Positions 1-7,071 of a DNA stretch of 35,144 nucleotides are shown here, piece after piece (within the stretch, counting starts at the first letter, position 1; every line of letters begins with the position of its first letter). The stretch covers positions 1-35,144 of the forward strand of contig NZ_JAKMUZ010000024.1 of the NCBI RefSeq assembly GCF_027570195.1, read 5' to 3'. The DNA comes from Corynebacterium yonathiae (GTDB lineage: Bacteria; Actinomycetota; Actinomycetes; Mycobacteriales; Mycobacteriaceae). The notes beneath the pieces are model-generated. The model ran no database searches. It saw only the letters and a program-made list of their open reading frames with translations, and had not been told where the DNA came from. A program made the translations under genes and the position numbers.

Positions 1-1
1 C

Positions 2-823
2 CAGCGCGACCCTATCACTGTTACTTCTGACGGCATTCTAATTGATGGGCGTAATCGCTGGGAAGCGTGCAAGCGCTTAGGAATTGAACCGGCGATAAAG
101 GTTGAAGATCCGGACGAGGTCGGTGCGTTCGTTCGCTCACGTAATGAGCGCCGCCACCAGTCCACCGGTTCCCGCGCTATGTCCACAGCGCTTTCCCTTG
201 ACCATGACGGGAAACGCAAGAACGGGCGATGGGAGCGCGGTTCTATAAATCAAGATCTTGATTTATCTCGTGGATGGAAAATGGCGCTGTCCCAAGCTGG
301 TCTTGTTCTTGACCTTCTGCCTGACCTCGCATGGCAGGTTGTGGATGGAACCGTTGCCCTGGATGATGCATACAGGCGAGCTTGCCACGAGCGTGATAAG
401 CGCGAAGCAGAGCAGCAGAGAATACGCGAGGAAGAAGAGCGCGAAGTCAAAGAAGAAGCCGACGCTGTCCGCTACTTCCGAGAACACCCCGAAGCCAAAG
501 CGTGGCTCGACAACAAACCAGAAGGTTCCTTCGACACCATGCGTGAAGCATTCAACGCACGCATGGCGGCAGACCGAAAAGAACGCATGGCTGAAGAAGC
601 CCGCCGTCGCAAGGAAAAGGAAGCGGAGCGTGAGCGCCTAGATGTTCTTAAACGCTCTGCCGCATTCGTGAAGTCCTTTATCTCCGGATTTGATACCGCG
701 TACACCATCGCCACCGGACAACACCATGACAAACAGGGCGTGCTCGACATGCTCGAACCATCAGACAAACAGCGATTCATCAACATTATGGAGGCGATGA
801 CATGGCCAAAGACCCGTCCCTAG
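2..823 (+). CDS. ParB/Srx-like nuclease domain protein, 5' truncated
   Basis: The reading frame is open from base 2, so the gene begins before the window; the ATG at 179 is internal. The first visible residues hold the ParB/sulfiredoxin-type signature ILIDGRNRWEACKRLGI (visible residues 12-28), the conserved DGRNRW-type motif of ParB N-terminal domains. A long charged, probably coiled-coil stretch follows (Glu/Arg/Lys rich, codons near bases 400-640), then a C-terminal part ending in a Trp-Pro-Lys tail. Phage ParB-like proteins can be DNA-binding CTPases, nucleases or transcription regulators; which applies here is unknown. It overlaps the next gene by 22 bp, suggesting translational coupling. 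A 22-bp perfect palindrome lies inside the gene (245-266), a possible binding site. Family is fairly sure, function is not. Confidence 0.8.
   Translation, partial: QRDPITVTSDGILIDGRNRWEACKRLGIEPAIKVEDPDEVGAFVRSRNERRHQSTGSRAMSTALSLDHDGKRKNGRWERGSINQDLDLSRGWKMALSQAGLVLDLLPDLAWQVVDGTVALDDAYRRACHERDKREAEQQRIREEEEREVKEEADAVRYFREHPEAKAWLDNKPEGSFDTMREAFNARMAADRKERMAEEARRRKEKEAERERLDVLKRSAAFVKSFISGFDTAYTIATGQHHDKQGVLDMLEPSDKQRFINIMEAMTWPKTRP
245..266. promoter_or_regulatory. 22-bp perfect palindrome inside the ParB-like gene
   Basis: Half-site ATAAATCAAGA is followed immediately by its exact reverse complement. An 11-bp perfect arm with no spacer is expected less than once in a window of this size. 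It is unusually AT-rich for its surroundings and contains a central AGATCT. It is unlike the canonical chromosomal parS. It could be an operator or centromere-like site for the overlapping gene's own product, which is inference. Confidence 0.45.
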
Positions 824-1344
824 ATTCCCTTGACCAACTACTCAACAAGCGCATGACCGCGTTTCGGCATGAGCGCTACGAGCCGGGAAACCCTGAACAG
901 ATGAAGTGGTTGACCAGAGCTGTGAACTCAGTGTTCGGAGAACTAAGCGCTGAAGAACGTGAACTACTTGTGAAAGACCTCGTTCTGAGTCGCGCCCGCA
1001 CATTGGAGAGCGAAGCTACCAAGTCCACTAACTCGCTGCTACGTGACGCCGGAAAGACGGGACAGTTCCCACTGGATTGGTTCGATGATGCGCACCTTCC
1101 TATCTCGTTTGAGCGTATCGACGTAAATGATGACGGCAAGGAGTCTAAGACCAGGCTCCGCGTGAAGTTGGGGTATGCGACTGCGGATGATTTCCGTGCG
1201 TGGATTGCGACGGAGAAGCGACGCCTCGACCGAGCTACTGCCGCAAGCGATAACGCTGTGAAGGGTTGCCTGGTGATGATTGATGCGCTTGACCAGCTCA
1301 ATGTCCCATATCTGATGCAGACGAAGGACGAGGATGTGGCTTAG
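802..1344 (+). CDS. Hypothetical protein (180 aa), co-translated with ParB-like gene
   Basis: Start ATG follows a GGAGG-type ribosome site that lies inside the end of the ParB-like gene, giving a 22-bp overlap. The 180-residue product is soluble, charged and mostly helical in appearance, with Trp-containing stretches (WFDDAHLPISFERIDV near residues 93-108) and a late helix ending DQLNVPYLM. No signal peptide, membrane segment or catalytic motif is visible and I do not recognise a family. Overlap with a ParB-like gene suggests a functional partnership or a shared early transcript. The gene ends just before a 260-nt non-coding region. Confidence 0.7.
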   Translation: MAKDPSLDSLDQLLNKRMTAFRHERYEPGNPEQMKWLTRAVNSVFGELSAEERELLVKDLVLSRARTLESEATKSTNSLLRDAGKTGQFPLDWFDDAHLPISFERIDVNDDGKESKTRLRVKLGYATADDFRAWIATEKRRLDRATAASDNAVKGCLVMIDALDQLNVPYLMQTKDEDVA

Positions 1345-1387
1345 CCGAGCTTGCACGGCTTATTTGCGAGTAGCGCTACTAGCTGCC

Positions 1388-1543
1388 GCCCCGGTGCGAG
1401 GCCGGGGAGCGCACTAGGGGTGGGTGTGGCGCTTGACTTGGCGTCGTAAGTGAAGGTTGCGGTAATTACCACTGGCCGCGCCTGCACCTACCCCTTAATA
1501 AGACATAAGTGCGGCCCCCTACGAATTGGGAGTGTGGGGGCCG
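1388..1543 (+). ncRNA. Candidate structured RNA between early genes
   Basis: The non-coding stretch 1345-1605 has several strong hairpins. A short one pairs CCCCGG and CCGGGG around a 7-nt loop (about 1390-1408). A long one pairs GGGGTGGGTG + GGCGC (1417-1432) with GCGCC + CACCTACCCC (1478-1494), 15 pairs with one G-U and a small internal loop. Its apical region holds the 10-bp palindrome GGTAATTACC (1461-1470). A third pairs CGGCCCCC (1512-1519) with GGGGGCCG (1536-1543). A good terminator follows directly. The layout fits a small RNA gene or leader; an attachment or operator region is an alternative. No clear promoter was found. Confidence 0.35.
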
Positions 1544-1550
1544 ATCGTTG

Positions 1551-1575
1551 AGGCCCAGTGAGGTGGGCCTTTTTT
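1551..1575 (+). terminator. Intrinsic terminator
   Basis: AGGCCCA (1551-1557) pairs perfectly with TGGGCCT (1564-1570) around a 6-nt loop and runs into six T residues (1570-1575). It lies about 30 bp ahead of the excisionase-like gene and would end transcription from the ParB-like operon or from the structured RNA. Confidence 0.75.
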
Positions 1576-1605
1576 AGTACGACACTCAAAAAAGGGAGGT
1601 CTGTT

Positions 1606-1779
1606 ATGGACACTACCACATGGTTATTGGCTGATGAGGCAGCTGAGTACATGCGGATGGACCGCGACACTGTGTACAAGTACCTGCAGCGCGGGGAGCT
1701 GGAGGGCAGAAAAGTTGGCAGGAAGTGGCGTGTGCGCCGTGATTGGTGCGACGCCTTTTTGATGGGGGAGTCGGTATGA
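1606..1779 (+). CDS. Excisionase-family helix-turn-helix protein (57 aa)
   Basis: The chosen ATG has GGGAGG eight bases upstream; an upstream GTG at 1558 lies inside the terminator hairpin and is rejected. The protein is a compact MerR/excisionase-type winged helix: LLADEAAEYMRMDRDTVYKYL (residues 7-27) forms the HTH and GRKWRVRRDW (38-47) the wing, matching the family pattern of LTxxEAAxxLxVsxxTVYrxl followed by G.RWRf. Such proteins direct excision or regulate early promoters in temperate phages. No integrase is in the window, so the excision role is unconfirmed. The stop overlaps the next start as ATGA. Confidence 0.8.
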   Translation: MDTTTWLLADEAAEYMRMDRDTVYKYLQRGELEGRKVGRKWRVRRDWCDAFLMGESV

Positions 1780-1847
1780 GCTGGCTGAAAAGCCTGCTGC
1801 GCCGTCGGAAGCCCCGAACCCTGAAATTCACAATCTACTGGAGATAA
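1776..1847 (+). CDS. Small basic peptide ORF (23 aa)
   Basis: ATG overlaps the stop of the excisionase-like gene in an ATGA junction, and the ORF ends three bases before the next gene. The product is strongly basic (SLLRRRKPRTLK core). It may be a real coupled micro-ORF or simply a translational bridge. There is no homology basis; support is only its perfect placement in the operon. Confidence 0.35.
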   Translation: MSWLKSLLRRRKPRTLKFTIYWR

Positions 1848-1850
1848 AAG

Positions 1851-2051
1851 ATGCGTCAGATTACGCACGCTGAGGCGAAAGCCCACATGACTGATATTGA
1901 GACCCGCCTGAAAACCATCTACCAACTGGCGCACCTACCGGAGAAAACCCGCCGCCAGATTCTCACCCTTGCTGGTGGTGCTAACAACATCGCCGGCCAA
2001 ATCGCAGCCCATGAAAGGAAAGTCCGCAATGCACACCCAAACCACAAATAA
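1851..2051 (+). CDS. Hypothetical protein (66 aa)
   Basis: A GGAGATAAAAG stretch provides the ribosome site. The product is helical and positively charged, with LPEKTRRQILTLAGGANNIA in the second half. It has no membrane segment or known motif. It overlaps the following small membrane-protein gene by 23 bp, which is typical of phage early micro-operons. Function unknown. Confidence 0.55.
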   Translation: MRQITHAEAKAHMTDIETRLKTIYQLAHLPEKTRRQILTLAGGANNIAGQIAAHERKVRNAHPNHK

Positions 2052-2208
2052 CCGCCCGGAGCGCCGCGAACCAACCCATAAGGAGTTGGCGTATTGGCAG
2101 GACGTTGCCGCCAAGCGTATCCGCCTGTGCTGGGCCACCGGCGCGTTTGGCTTCATGATTGGTTTCATCTTCTGCTTTGTGATTTCGGTGCCACCAGTAT
2201 GGATGTAA
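2029..2208 (+). CDS. Small membrane protein (59 aa)
   Basis: The ATG at 2029 follows an AAAGGAAAG ribosome site; an earlier in-frame ATG at 1969 lacks one and would bury the start deep in the previous gene. The N-terminal 30 residues are hydrophilic and charged. Residues about 34-59 form one transmembrane helix (CWATGAFGFMIGFIFCFVIS) ending at the C-terminus. The predicted topology is a single-pass tail-anchored protein. Small early membrane proteins in phages often act in superinfection exclusion, but nothing here demonstrates that. Function unknown. Confidence 0.5.
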   Translation: MHTQTTNNRPERREPTHKELAYWQDVAAKRIRLCWATGAFGFMIGFIFCFVISVPPVWM

Positions 2209-2495
2209 AGACCCGAATCAGGAAAGACCGAGAAGCAGGCCTGTGGAATATTCACGACCAGGACCTCACCTTTCCAGCCACTAGCTGGGGCGAGGCGATG
2301 CATTTCGTACACGACCTGCGCCGCCATCGTGCCCACGAGCAGGTATTCACCACGCAGCAGCTAGTCGCGGAAGAGTATCCGCATTTCGTGCGTCTACTTG
2401 GCCCTGCACTCGCTAAACAGCGCCTAGCCACGGTTTACGGCGTGAAACGAAAGACGATTGAGGATTACGTCAGGAAGGGGTCGAAATGCGCATAG
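2199..2495 (+). CDS. Hypothetical protein with possible C-terminal HTH (98 aa)
   Basis: The frame is also open upstream, but the ATG at 2199 overlaps the end of the membrane-protein gene by 10 bp, in keeping with operon style. The protein opens with a charged stretch and an aromatic motif (GLWNIHDQDLTF). Residues about 75-92 (AKQRLATVYGVKRKTIEDYV) resemble the turn and recognition helix of an HTH, the pattern xYGVxrkTIexyV being typical. DNA binding is inferred. It overlaps the next gene by 10 bp. Confidence 0.5.
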   Translation: MDVKTRIRKDREAGLWNIHDQDLTFPATSWGEAMHFVHDLRRHRAHEQVFTTQQLVAEEYPHFVRLLGPALAKQRLATVYGVKRKTIEDYVRKGSKCA

Positions 2496-2767
2496 AGCCA
2501 GCCAGATTCCGGGAGGGGTTGTGGTGGGTGAATCTTCCAACCCCTACCTCGTTTACGTCACGTAAAGCCGCGAATGAAGCCCGAGACCAGTTCAAGGAAG
2601 AGTACGGATGCCTGCACCTAGCCTGTGACGAATTGGGCACTGATGATATTGGTTTGGGGTTTGGTTTCCGCTTTTGTGAGCGCCATGCACGGAAAGCAAA
2701 GAAGATTCTGAGCAGGTCAAACCGGGGGACTGCGATTTTTAGGGGAGCGTCTTTTGAAAACATTTAA
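2486..2767 (+). CDS. Hypothetical protein (93 aa)
   Basis: The ATG lies within the end of the previous gene behind AGGAAGGGG. The product has an amphipathic start, one helix (RKAANEARDQFKEEYG) and a C-terminal basic part with FCERHARKAKKILSRSNRG. Two Cys/His clusters are visible, too loose to call a zinc site. It overlaps the exonuclease gene by 14 bp. Position directly before exonuclease and annealase suggests a recombination accessory role, which is inference. Confidence 0.55.
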   Translation: MRIEPARFREGLWWVNLPTPTSFTSRKAANEARDQFKEEYGCLHLACDELGTDDIGLGFGFRFCERHARKAKKILSRSNRGTAIFRGASFENI

Positions 2768-3665
2768 GCCAGAAAATGAGGAAGCGTGGTTCGAGTTCCG
2801 CCGCCAGCACCTCACCTCAACGGAGCTAAGGGACCTGCATTTAAGCAGGACCGCTAGACAGTGGCAGGAGCTACGCGAGGAGAAAGAAACAGGCAAGCGG
2901 TGGGGCGGTAATGACTACACGGTTTGGGGCACTGGCCGTGAACCCGTGCTGGCTCCGCTTGTGGTGGAGGTTGACTCCCGCCTTGTATATAACGCCGACC
3001 CGCAGACCATCATCATCAACCCCGACGATGAGCGCCTGTGTGGCACCCCGGACTTATTCAGTGAGGACGGGGAGGTCATTGGTGAGATTAAAACCGCTAA
3101 ACACCAATTCACTGGTGGGTATTGGCATGATTGGTGCCCCGACGGGTACTACCTCCAAGTCCAGGCAAACATGTGGCACACGGGTGCCGAGGCGTGCGTG
3201 CTGCTGGTGGAGTACTACCAGGAGCAGGACGGCCAGTTCAGGCCCGTGGAGTACGAGTACAAGGTAATCCACTATGACCCCAAGGTGGTGGAGGGGATGC
3301 AACGCACCGCCGCGCAATGGTTCGCGTGGCTTGATGGTACTACCCCGGATTGGATGGGTGAGGTCACCAGCCTAGAGGACGCCGACGATGTAGAAGACCT
3401 AGTGGCGCAAATTGGTGCCGAAGAAGATGAATTACGCTCCTTGAAAGATTCCATTGAGGAAAAGCGCGCCAAGCTACTAAAACGCCTCGGTGATTCGTAC
3501 GCGGGTACTCATGCCGGCTACAAGGTGAGCGTGTCCACGACTAAGGATTCGAAGACTCTTGATTCCAAGGTGCTGAAGTCGGCTCACCCAGACATCTACC
3601 GCGAGTGCTGCACAAAGGTACGCCGTGGCTCCACCCGCCTACGACTCACAAAGGTAGTGAACTAA
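2754..3665 (+). CDS. YqaJ-like viral recombinase / lambda-exonuclease family nuclease
   Basis: Likely a PD-(D/E)XK double-strand DNA exonuclease that resects ends for the RecT/Bet protein encoded 380 bp downstream. Visible signature: GTPD at residues 97-100 (catalytic Asp), GEIKT at 110-114 (E-x-K) and YYLQVQANMW at 132-141 (the conserved Gln helix of the YqaJ/RecE fold), in the correct order and spacing. The C-terminal third is a Glu/Lys-rich coiled coil (about residues 208-245) and a basic tail. Length of 303 residues suits the family. Start is TTG at 2754 behind AGGGGAG. The gene is separated from the annealase by two small genes. Confidence 0.88.
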   Translation: MKTFKPENEEAWFEFRRQHLTSTELRDLHLSRTARQWQELREEKETGKRWGGNDYTVWGTGREPVLAPLVVEVDSRLVYNADPQTIIINPDDERLCGTPDLFSEDGEVIGEIKTAKHQFTGGYWHDWCPDGYYLQVQANMWHTGAEACVLLVEYYQEQDGQFRPVEYEYKVIHYDPKVVEGMQRTAAQWFAWLDGTTPDWMGEVTSLEDADDVEDLVAQIGAEEDELRSLKDSIEEKRAKLLKRLGDSYAGTHAGYKVSVSTTKDSKTLDSKVLKSAHPDIYRECCTKVRRGSTRLRLTKVVN

Positions 3666-3844
3666 TGCCCCTATTCGCACCAGAGTCTACATACCCCACC
3701 AAAGACCAAAAGAAGCGCGCACTCAACCGCGCCCAATGCGAAGCCTTCGACTGGATGCGCGACCACGGGGACACGTTCCCCAAACTGCGTGACCTCTACC
3801 AGCAAATTCACGACCAAGTAGACCAGGAACGAGAGAACCTATGA
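3665..3844 (+). CDS. Hypothetical protein (59 aa)
   Basis: Start ATG shares its first base with the last base of the exonuclease stop (TAATG), so translation is probably coupled. The product is basic then acidic, with a C-terminal coiled-coil-like helix (LRDLYQQIHDQVDQEREN). It sits between exonuclease and annealase. No recognised family; the stop overlaps the next start by four bases. Confidence 0.6.
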   Translation: MPLFAPESTYPTKDQKKRALNRAQCEAFDWMRDHGDTFPKLRDLYQQIHDQVDQERENL

Positions 3845-4044
3845 ACAAGCCCAGCGACATGCCCTACCGGCGCCTAGAAGTTGCACGAACAGCCACCGAC
3901 GCCAACTACGCCGCCCTGACCGCGTTCGCAGACCAAGCCATCTACCTCATCCAGCATTTCACCAAACACGGGCATGACCTAGAAACAGCCCTCGCCCTCA
4001 CAGAAATCACCCTCGACCGCTTCGATGATGAAAGGAACATCTAA
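3841..4044 (+). CDS. Hypothetical protein (67 aa)
   Basis: The ATGA junction with the previous gene and exact abutment to the annealase start at 4045 place it firmly in the recombination operon. It is a short helical protein with an Ala/Leu-rich core (NYAALTAFADQAIYLIQHF, residues 21-39). No catalytic motif is seen. Function unknown. Confidence 0.6.
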   Translation: MNKPSDMPYRRLEVARTATDANYAALTAFADQAIYLIQHFTKHGHDLETALALTEITLDRFDDERNI

Positions 4045-4893
4045 ATGACCAACGAAATCGCGAAATTCAACGAGCAGGAAATGACGCTCATTGAGCAGCT
4101 AGGCTACCAGCAAATCCCAGCTAATCACCTAAAAATGTTCTTCGCCCGCGCTGAAGCATTGGGCCTGAACCCACAAGACCCGTCGCAAATCGCCCTCATT
4201 GAGCGCAAGACGAAGAACGGAAAGACCTACACCCTCCAAGTCGGTATCGGCGGAGCGCGTCGAACAGCCCGACGTATCGCAAAGCAGGAGGGCGGCACCT
4301 ACCGCGAAGGCGACTGGATGTACAAGGGAATCGACCAGTCCACCGGGCAGGAGACAGAATGGCGCGACACATGGAACGTGGCCCGCATGGGGTACCCGGA
4401 GTTCGCCAAGGTCATTGTGTACCGAGACGGTGAACCATTCCCGCATGTCGTTACTTGGGATGAGTCCAAGCAAACCTGGGGCCGGGAAGGAAACCTAACG
4501 CCTATGTGGGATGCGAAGCCAACCTTCATGCTGGGAAAGAACGCCGCCGCCGGCGCTTTCCGAAAGGCATTCCCCGACGAACTAGGGGATGTGTACTTCG
4601 ATTCCGAGAGCTTTGTAGATACAACGGAGCCTATTCGCCAAAAGGCCACTCGCCAAGACGTGGCTGCACAGGCGCTTGCCGCCCCGGCGCCGAAGAAGAA
4701 GCAGGAACCAGAATCGCAGCCGGCGGTGGAGGATGACGACCAGTTTGTGCGGGACGTAAAGCAGGCCCTCGCAGAACTCACCAGCCCCGAGGCAGTCACT
4801 GACTTCATGCAAGAAATCCGCGAAGACGCAGAGGTCCCCCAAGCCATCCTCGACCTCGGACGCACCCGCTGGAACGAACTACAGGAGCAGTAA
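4045..4893 (+). CDS. RecT/Bet family single-strand annealing recombinase
   Basis: Single-strand annealing protein that would pair with the upstream exonuclease. Family-like features include the N-terminal LIEQLGYQQIPANHLKMFF, ARAEALGLNPQDPSQIALIE (residues about 33-52; the conserved xGLdPfxxqIyli region) and a central aromatic core with W..P..MLGKNAAAGAFRKAFP (about 155-180), typical of the Bet/RecT fold. The C-terminal 70 residues are acidic and low complexity, as is common in this family, and may contact SSB. Start ATG abuts the preceding stop behind AAAGGAAC. Length of 282 residues is typical. Confidence 0.85.
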   Translation: MTNEIAKFNEQEMTLIEQLGYQQIPANHLKMFFARAEALGLNPQDPSQIALIERKTKNGKTYTLQVGIGGARRTARRIAKQEGGTYREGDWMYKGIDQSTGQETEWRDTWNVARMGYPEFAKVIVYRDGEPFPHVVTWDESKQTWGREGNLTPMWDAKPTFMLGKNAAAGAFRKAFPDELGDVYFDSESFVDTTEPIRQKATRQDVAAQALAAPAPKKKQEPESQPAVEDDDQFVRDVKQALAELTSPEAVTDFMQEIREDAEVPQAILDLGRTRWNELQEQ

Positions 4894-5589
4894 ATGACCA
4901 ACATTGTCACCCCGCAGGTTCACCTGCTTGCCCACACTAAGGTGGATGAGAAGGCAATTAGTGAGTGGATGAGTATTCAGGATGCTTCCACGGATGCGGA
5001 AACGTTGCTGACTATGGCCGGGCGGAACTGCTACCGCAGCTTCCACCGCCCTAATGAAGCCACCTACAACGACGCGGACTACCTGCGCCGCACCCTAGGC
5101 GAACAATCTCATTGGTCAATTGCCGAGCACGCTACCGCCACCCTGTACTTCACTGGCGTGTCCCGCGCATTCCTCACTGAGTTAACCCGCCACCGGCACC
5201 TATCATTCAGCGTCGAATCCCAGCGCTTCATCAACGCGAATGACGCGAATGTAGTCATGCCGCCGGCCATGCGTTACCTCGATGAGGAATCGAAAGAAAA
5301 ATTCCTTTGGCGTGTAGACGAAAGCATCACCGACTACAAGGACGCGCAGACCGTCCTTAACTACCTGCCTAAGAAACAGCGCAACGAGGCAGCCCGCGCC
5401 CTACTGCCAAACGCTGTGGAAACCCGCATGGTTGTGACCGGCAACCTCCGCGCATGGCATGAGGTAATCCAACGCCGCACACAGCCCGACGCGGATGCTG
5501 AGATTCAGGAAGTCATGCGACTAGCCCGCGAAGCCCTGCACACCGTATCGCCCATCATCTTCCCAACCGAAAAGGACAACAATGAGTAA
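4894..5589 (+). CDS. thyX: Flavin-dependent thymidylate synthase ThyX
   Basis: Converts dUMP to dTMP using methylene-tetrahydrofolate, FAD and NADPH, supplying thymidine for phage DNA. The diagnostic ThyX motif RHRxxSxxxxSQR is present as RHRHLSFSVESQR at residues 99-111. QSHWSIAEHA at 71-80 is the usual upstream conserved segment, and RAWHEVIQRRTQPDADAEI near the C-terminus matches the conserved ligand region. At 231 residues it is a full-length family member. The ATG directly follows the annealase stop and the 3' end overlaps SSB by 8 bp. With the dUTPase at 7139 it forms a dUMP-to-dTMP supply pair. Confidence 0.95.
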   Translation: MTNIVTPQVHLLAHTKVDEKAISEWMSIQDASTDAETLLTMAGRNCYRSFHRPNEATYNDADYLRRTLGEQSHWSIAEHATATLYFTGVSRAFLTELTRHRHLSFSVESQRFINANDANVVMPPAMRYLDEESKEKFLWRVDESITDYKDAQTVLNYLPKKQRNEAARALLPNAVETRMVVTGNLRAWHEVIQRRTQPDADAEIQEVMRLAREALHTVSPIIFPTEKDNNE

Positions 5590-6055
5590 CGACATCACTA
5601 TCAGCGGCAACCTCACTAAAGAACCACAGCAACGCTTTACCCCCAACGGCAAGAGCGTGGTTGAGTTCACCCTTGCCCACAACACCCGCCAATACAACCA
5701 GCAATCCCAGCAGTGGGAAGACGGCGACCCCACATTCATCGATGTGACTTTCTGGGGAAAGAAGGGTGAGAACTTCCTGCAGGACTACACGCAGAACGGT
5801 AAACGCCCCGTGGTTGTACTCGGCAGTCTGAAGCAAGACCGCTGGGAGGATAAGAACACCGGCGATAAGCGCTCCAAGCACAAGATTAACGCCGACGAAG
5901 TCACCTTCATCCCACGCGGACAAGGAGGCGGCGAGCAACAGAATCAGGCGCAGCAGCAGTGGAACAACGCCGCCCAGCAGGGCCAGACAGCCACCAGCGG
6001 CGCATGGTCCACCCCGCCGGCACAAGCAGGCCAAGACCAGACACCGCCTTTCTGA
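5582..6055 (+). CDS. ssb: Single-stranded DNA-binding protein
   Basis: OB-fold SSB of 157 residues. The N-terminus ITISGNLTKEPQQRFTPNGK followed by VVEFTLAHN is the classical first two strands. TFIDVTFWGKKGENF (about 51-65) and GKRPVVVLGSLKQDRWED (about 73-90) continue the fold. A Gln/Gly-rich linker leads to the acidic-hydrophobic tip ending TPPF, a variant of the conserved tail that recruits partner proteins. It overlaps thyX by 8 bp. It presumably protects ssDNA during replication and annealing. Confidence 0.95.
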   Translation: MSNDITISGNLTKEPQQRFTPNGKSVVEFTLAHNTRQYNQQSQQWEDGDPTFIDVTFWGKKGENFLQDYTQNGKRPVVVLGSLKQDRWEDKNTGDKRSKHKINADEVTFIPRGQGGGEQQNQAQQQWNNAAQQGQTATSGAWSTPPAQAGQDQTPPF

Positions 6056-6063
6056 GGTAAACA

Positions 6064-6177
6064 ATGACCACACTCATCGACCTACTATCCGCCTACGCCT
6101 ACACCCCAGACGGTGGCGTAGCAGACCCCAACCACCCCATATACCCGCTCATCTGGGCACTGAAACTCATCGCCTAG
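6064..6177 (+). CDS. Small hypothetical ORF (37 aa)
   Basis: ATG nine bases after the SSB stop, with TGAGGTAAAC as ribosome site. The 37-residue product reads like a short globular or amphipathic peptide (LIDLLSAYAYTPDGG, then NHPIYPLIWALKLIA). Codon choice matches neighbouring early genes (C and A endings), which favours a real gene. Function unknown. Confidence 0.45.
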   Translation: MTTLIDLLSAYAYTPDGGVADPNHPIYPLIWALKLIA

Positions 6178-6189
6178 ACCCCACCACCT

Positions 6190-6230
6190 AACCCCGCCAG
6201 CTAGGACCTCCACAGTCCACAGGCGGGGTT
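6190..6230 (+). terminator. Hairpin after the recombination/SSB operon
   Basis: AACCCCGCC (6190-6198) pairs perfectly with GGCGGGGTT (6222-6230). Inside, GGAC (6204-6207) can pair with GTCC (6215-6218), giving a two-part stem. Only a weak T-tract follows (TGAGTATTGCTTTC), so it may slow or end transcription rather than act as a classical terminator. It faces the oppositely oriented DUF3800 gene. Confidence 0.45.
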
Positions 6231-6278
6231 GAGTATTGCTTTCTTTGACGGATGTTTATATCATCGTCAGTGTAGTGA

Positions 6279-6294
6279 TTGTATAGGTATACAA
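6279..6294. promoter_or_regulatory. Operator-like inverted repeat in convergent intergenic region
   Basis: TTGTATA and TATACAA flank a central GG, a perfect 7-bp inverted repeat in an AT-rich 110-nt stretch. It lies between the convergent SSB operon and DUF3800 gene. It could be a repressor site or part of a promoter, but arms of this length are expected about twice by chance in a window of this size, so support is weak. Confidence 0.2.
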
Positions 6295-6308
6295 CACCAC
6301 ATCGCCTT

Positions 6309-6337
6309 AAGCCGCTGTCATCCTTTGATGGCGGCTT
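6309..6337. terminator. Hairpin downstream of the DUF3800 gene
   Basis: AAGCCGC (6309-6315) pairs with GCGGCTT (6331-6337), with CAT/ATG adding inner pairs. It lies ten bases beyond the DUF3800 stop and could act for either strand, but the T-tract is poor in both directions. Confidence 0.35.
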
Positions 6338-6346
6338 TCGTGCATC

Positions 6347-7048
6347 CTAAGGCCAAATTCTAATTCGACCAGCTTCTTTTATCGAGTCTAACCGACTCCA
6401 CATATTGTTCTGGAGCTTCACGACCTTAGGGTTAGTTGAAGGCTTAGAGATGATTCTATTGGCTATGTAAGTGCACAAATCAGCCGCCTGTAAACCCCAT
6501 TTAGTTTTGGAATCGTAAAAATCGAATGATTCCACTCTAGCCAGCTTGGATGGTTTATACCCGAATGTCCCATCAGTTCGGTATTTGATGAAGTTCTTTC
6601 TAGATTCTTCCGCCGTGTAATGGTCATCAAGTAGGACATGGGACTTTTCTTCGTTCCAAGTGCAGAACTCGTTTATCCGCTCGAGGGTGAAGCTAATGGC
6701 TAAATCTCGAGGGTCAAATGGGCGGACGTACCGCCTCTCTTGCTTACTTCGGTTGATGCATTCTACGAACAGGGCAGAGGCGGAATCGTTAATGATGCTA
6801 AGTGCCCGATTATAAATATTGATGCTCAGACGAACATGCATGTGCGACCAGTCGCCTTTTTGCTGCATTATTTCGTAACCATGAAGCTCTTCAGTGCCTT
6901 TGAGGTGGCCTTTCTTCGCCTCTGTAGAGAGCAAATCTGACAGTCCTGCTTCAAGCCGGGATTTACCCTCTTCATCAAATATGAGTGCGGACAACAGATA
7001 GTAATCATCATTCTGAGAGGCGGATTCGTCGACGTAAGAAAACAACAC
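6347..7048 (-). CDS. DUF3800 domain protein, reverse-strand accessory gene
   Basis: This is one of only two convincing reverse-strand genes. Family features: N-terminal YVDES (residues 5-9) just after the start, LLDDH (139-143), and near the end DSKTKWGLQAADL (179-191), the conserved D-S-x...GLQ-AD-L pattern. These acidic residues belong to an RNase H-like fold, so nuclease activity is predicted but not proven for the family. Start is GTG at 7048 (TTG at 7045 is possible); an in-frame TGA lies just upstream. Base composition is more AT-rich and less codon-biased than the neighbours. It splits the early operon in the opposite orientation, as a horizontally acquired moron would, and has a structured leader. 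Confidence 0.85.
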   Translation of the reverse strand: MLFSYVDESASQNDDYYLLSALIFDEEGKSRLEAGLSDLLSTEAKKGHLKGTEELHGYEIMQQKGDWSHMHVRLSINIYNRALSIINDSASALFVECINRSKQERRYVRPFDPRDLAISFTLERINEFCTWNEEKSHVLLDDHYTAEESRKNFIKYRTDGTFGYKPSKLARVESFDFYDSKTKWGLQAADLCTYIANRIISKPSTNPKVVKLQNNMWSRLDSIKEAGRIRIWP

Positions 7049-7071
7049 TGAACTTCATTCTTTCAATTTGA

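Noticed and set aside
245..266. Canonical parS site
   Set aside because: The palindrome does not match the chromosomal parS consensus (TGTTTCACGTGAAACA); kept only as an unassigned palindrome.
1433..1468. TTGACT as a -35 promoter box
   Set aside because: No acceptable -10 hexamer at 16-18 bp; the bases are also inside the long RNA stem-loop.
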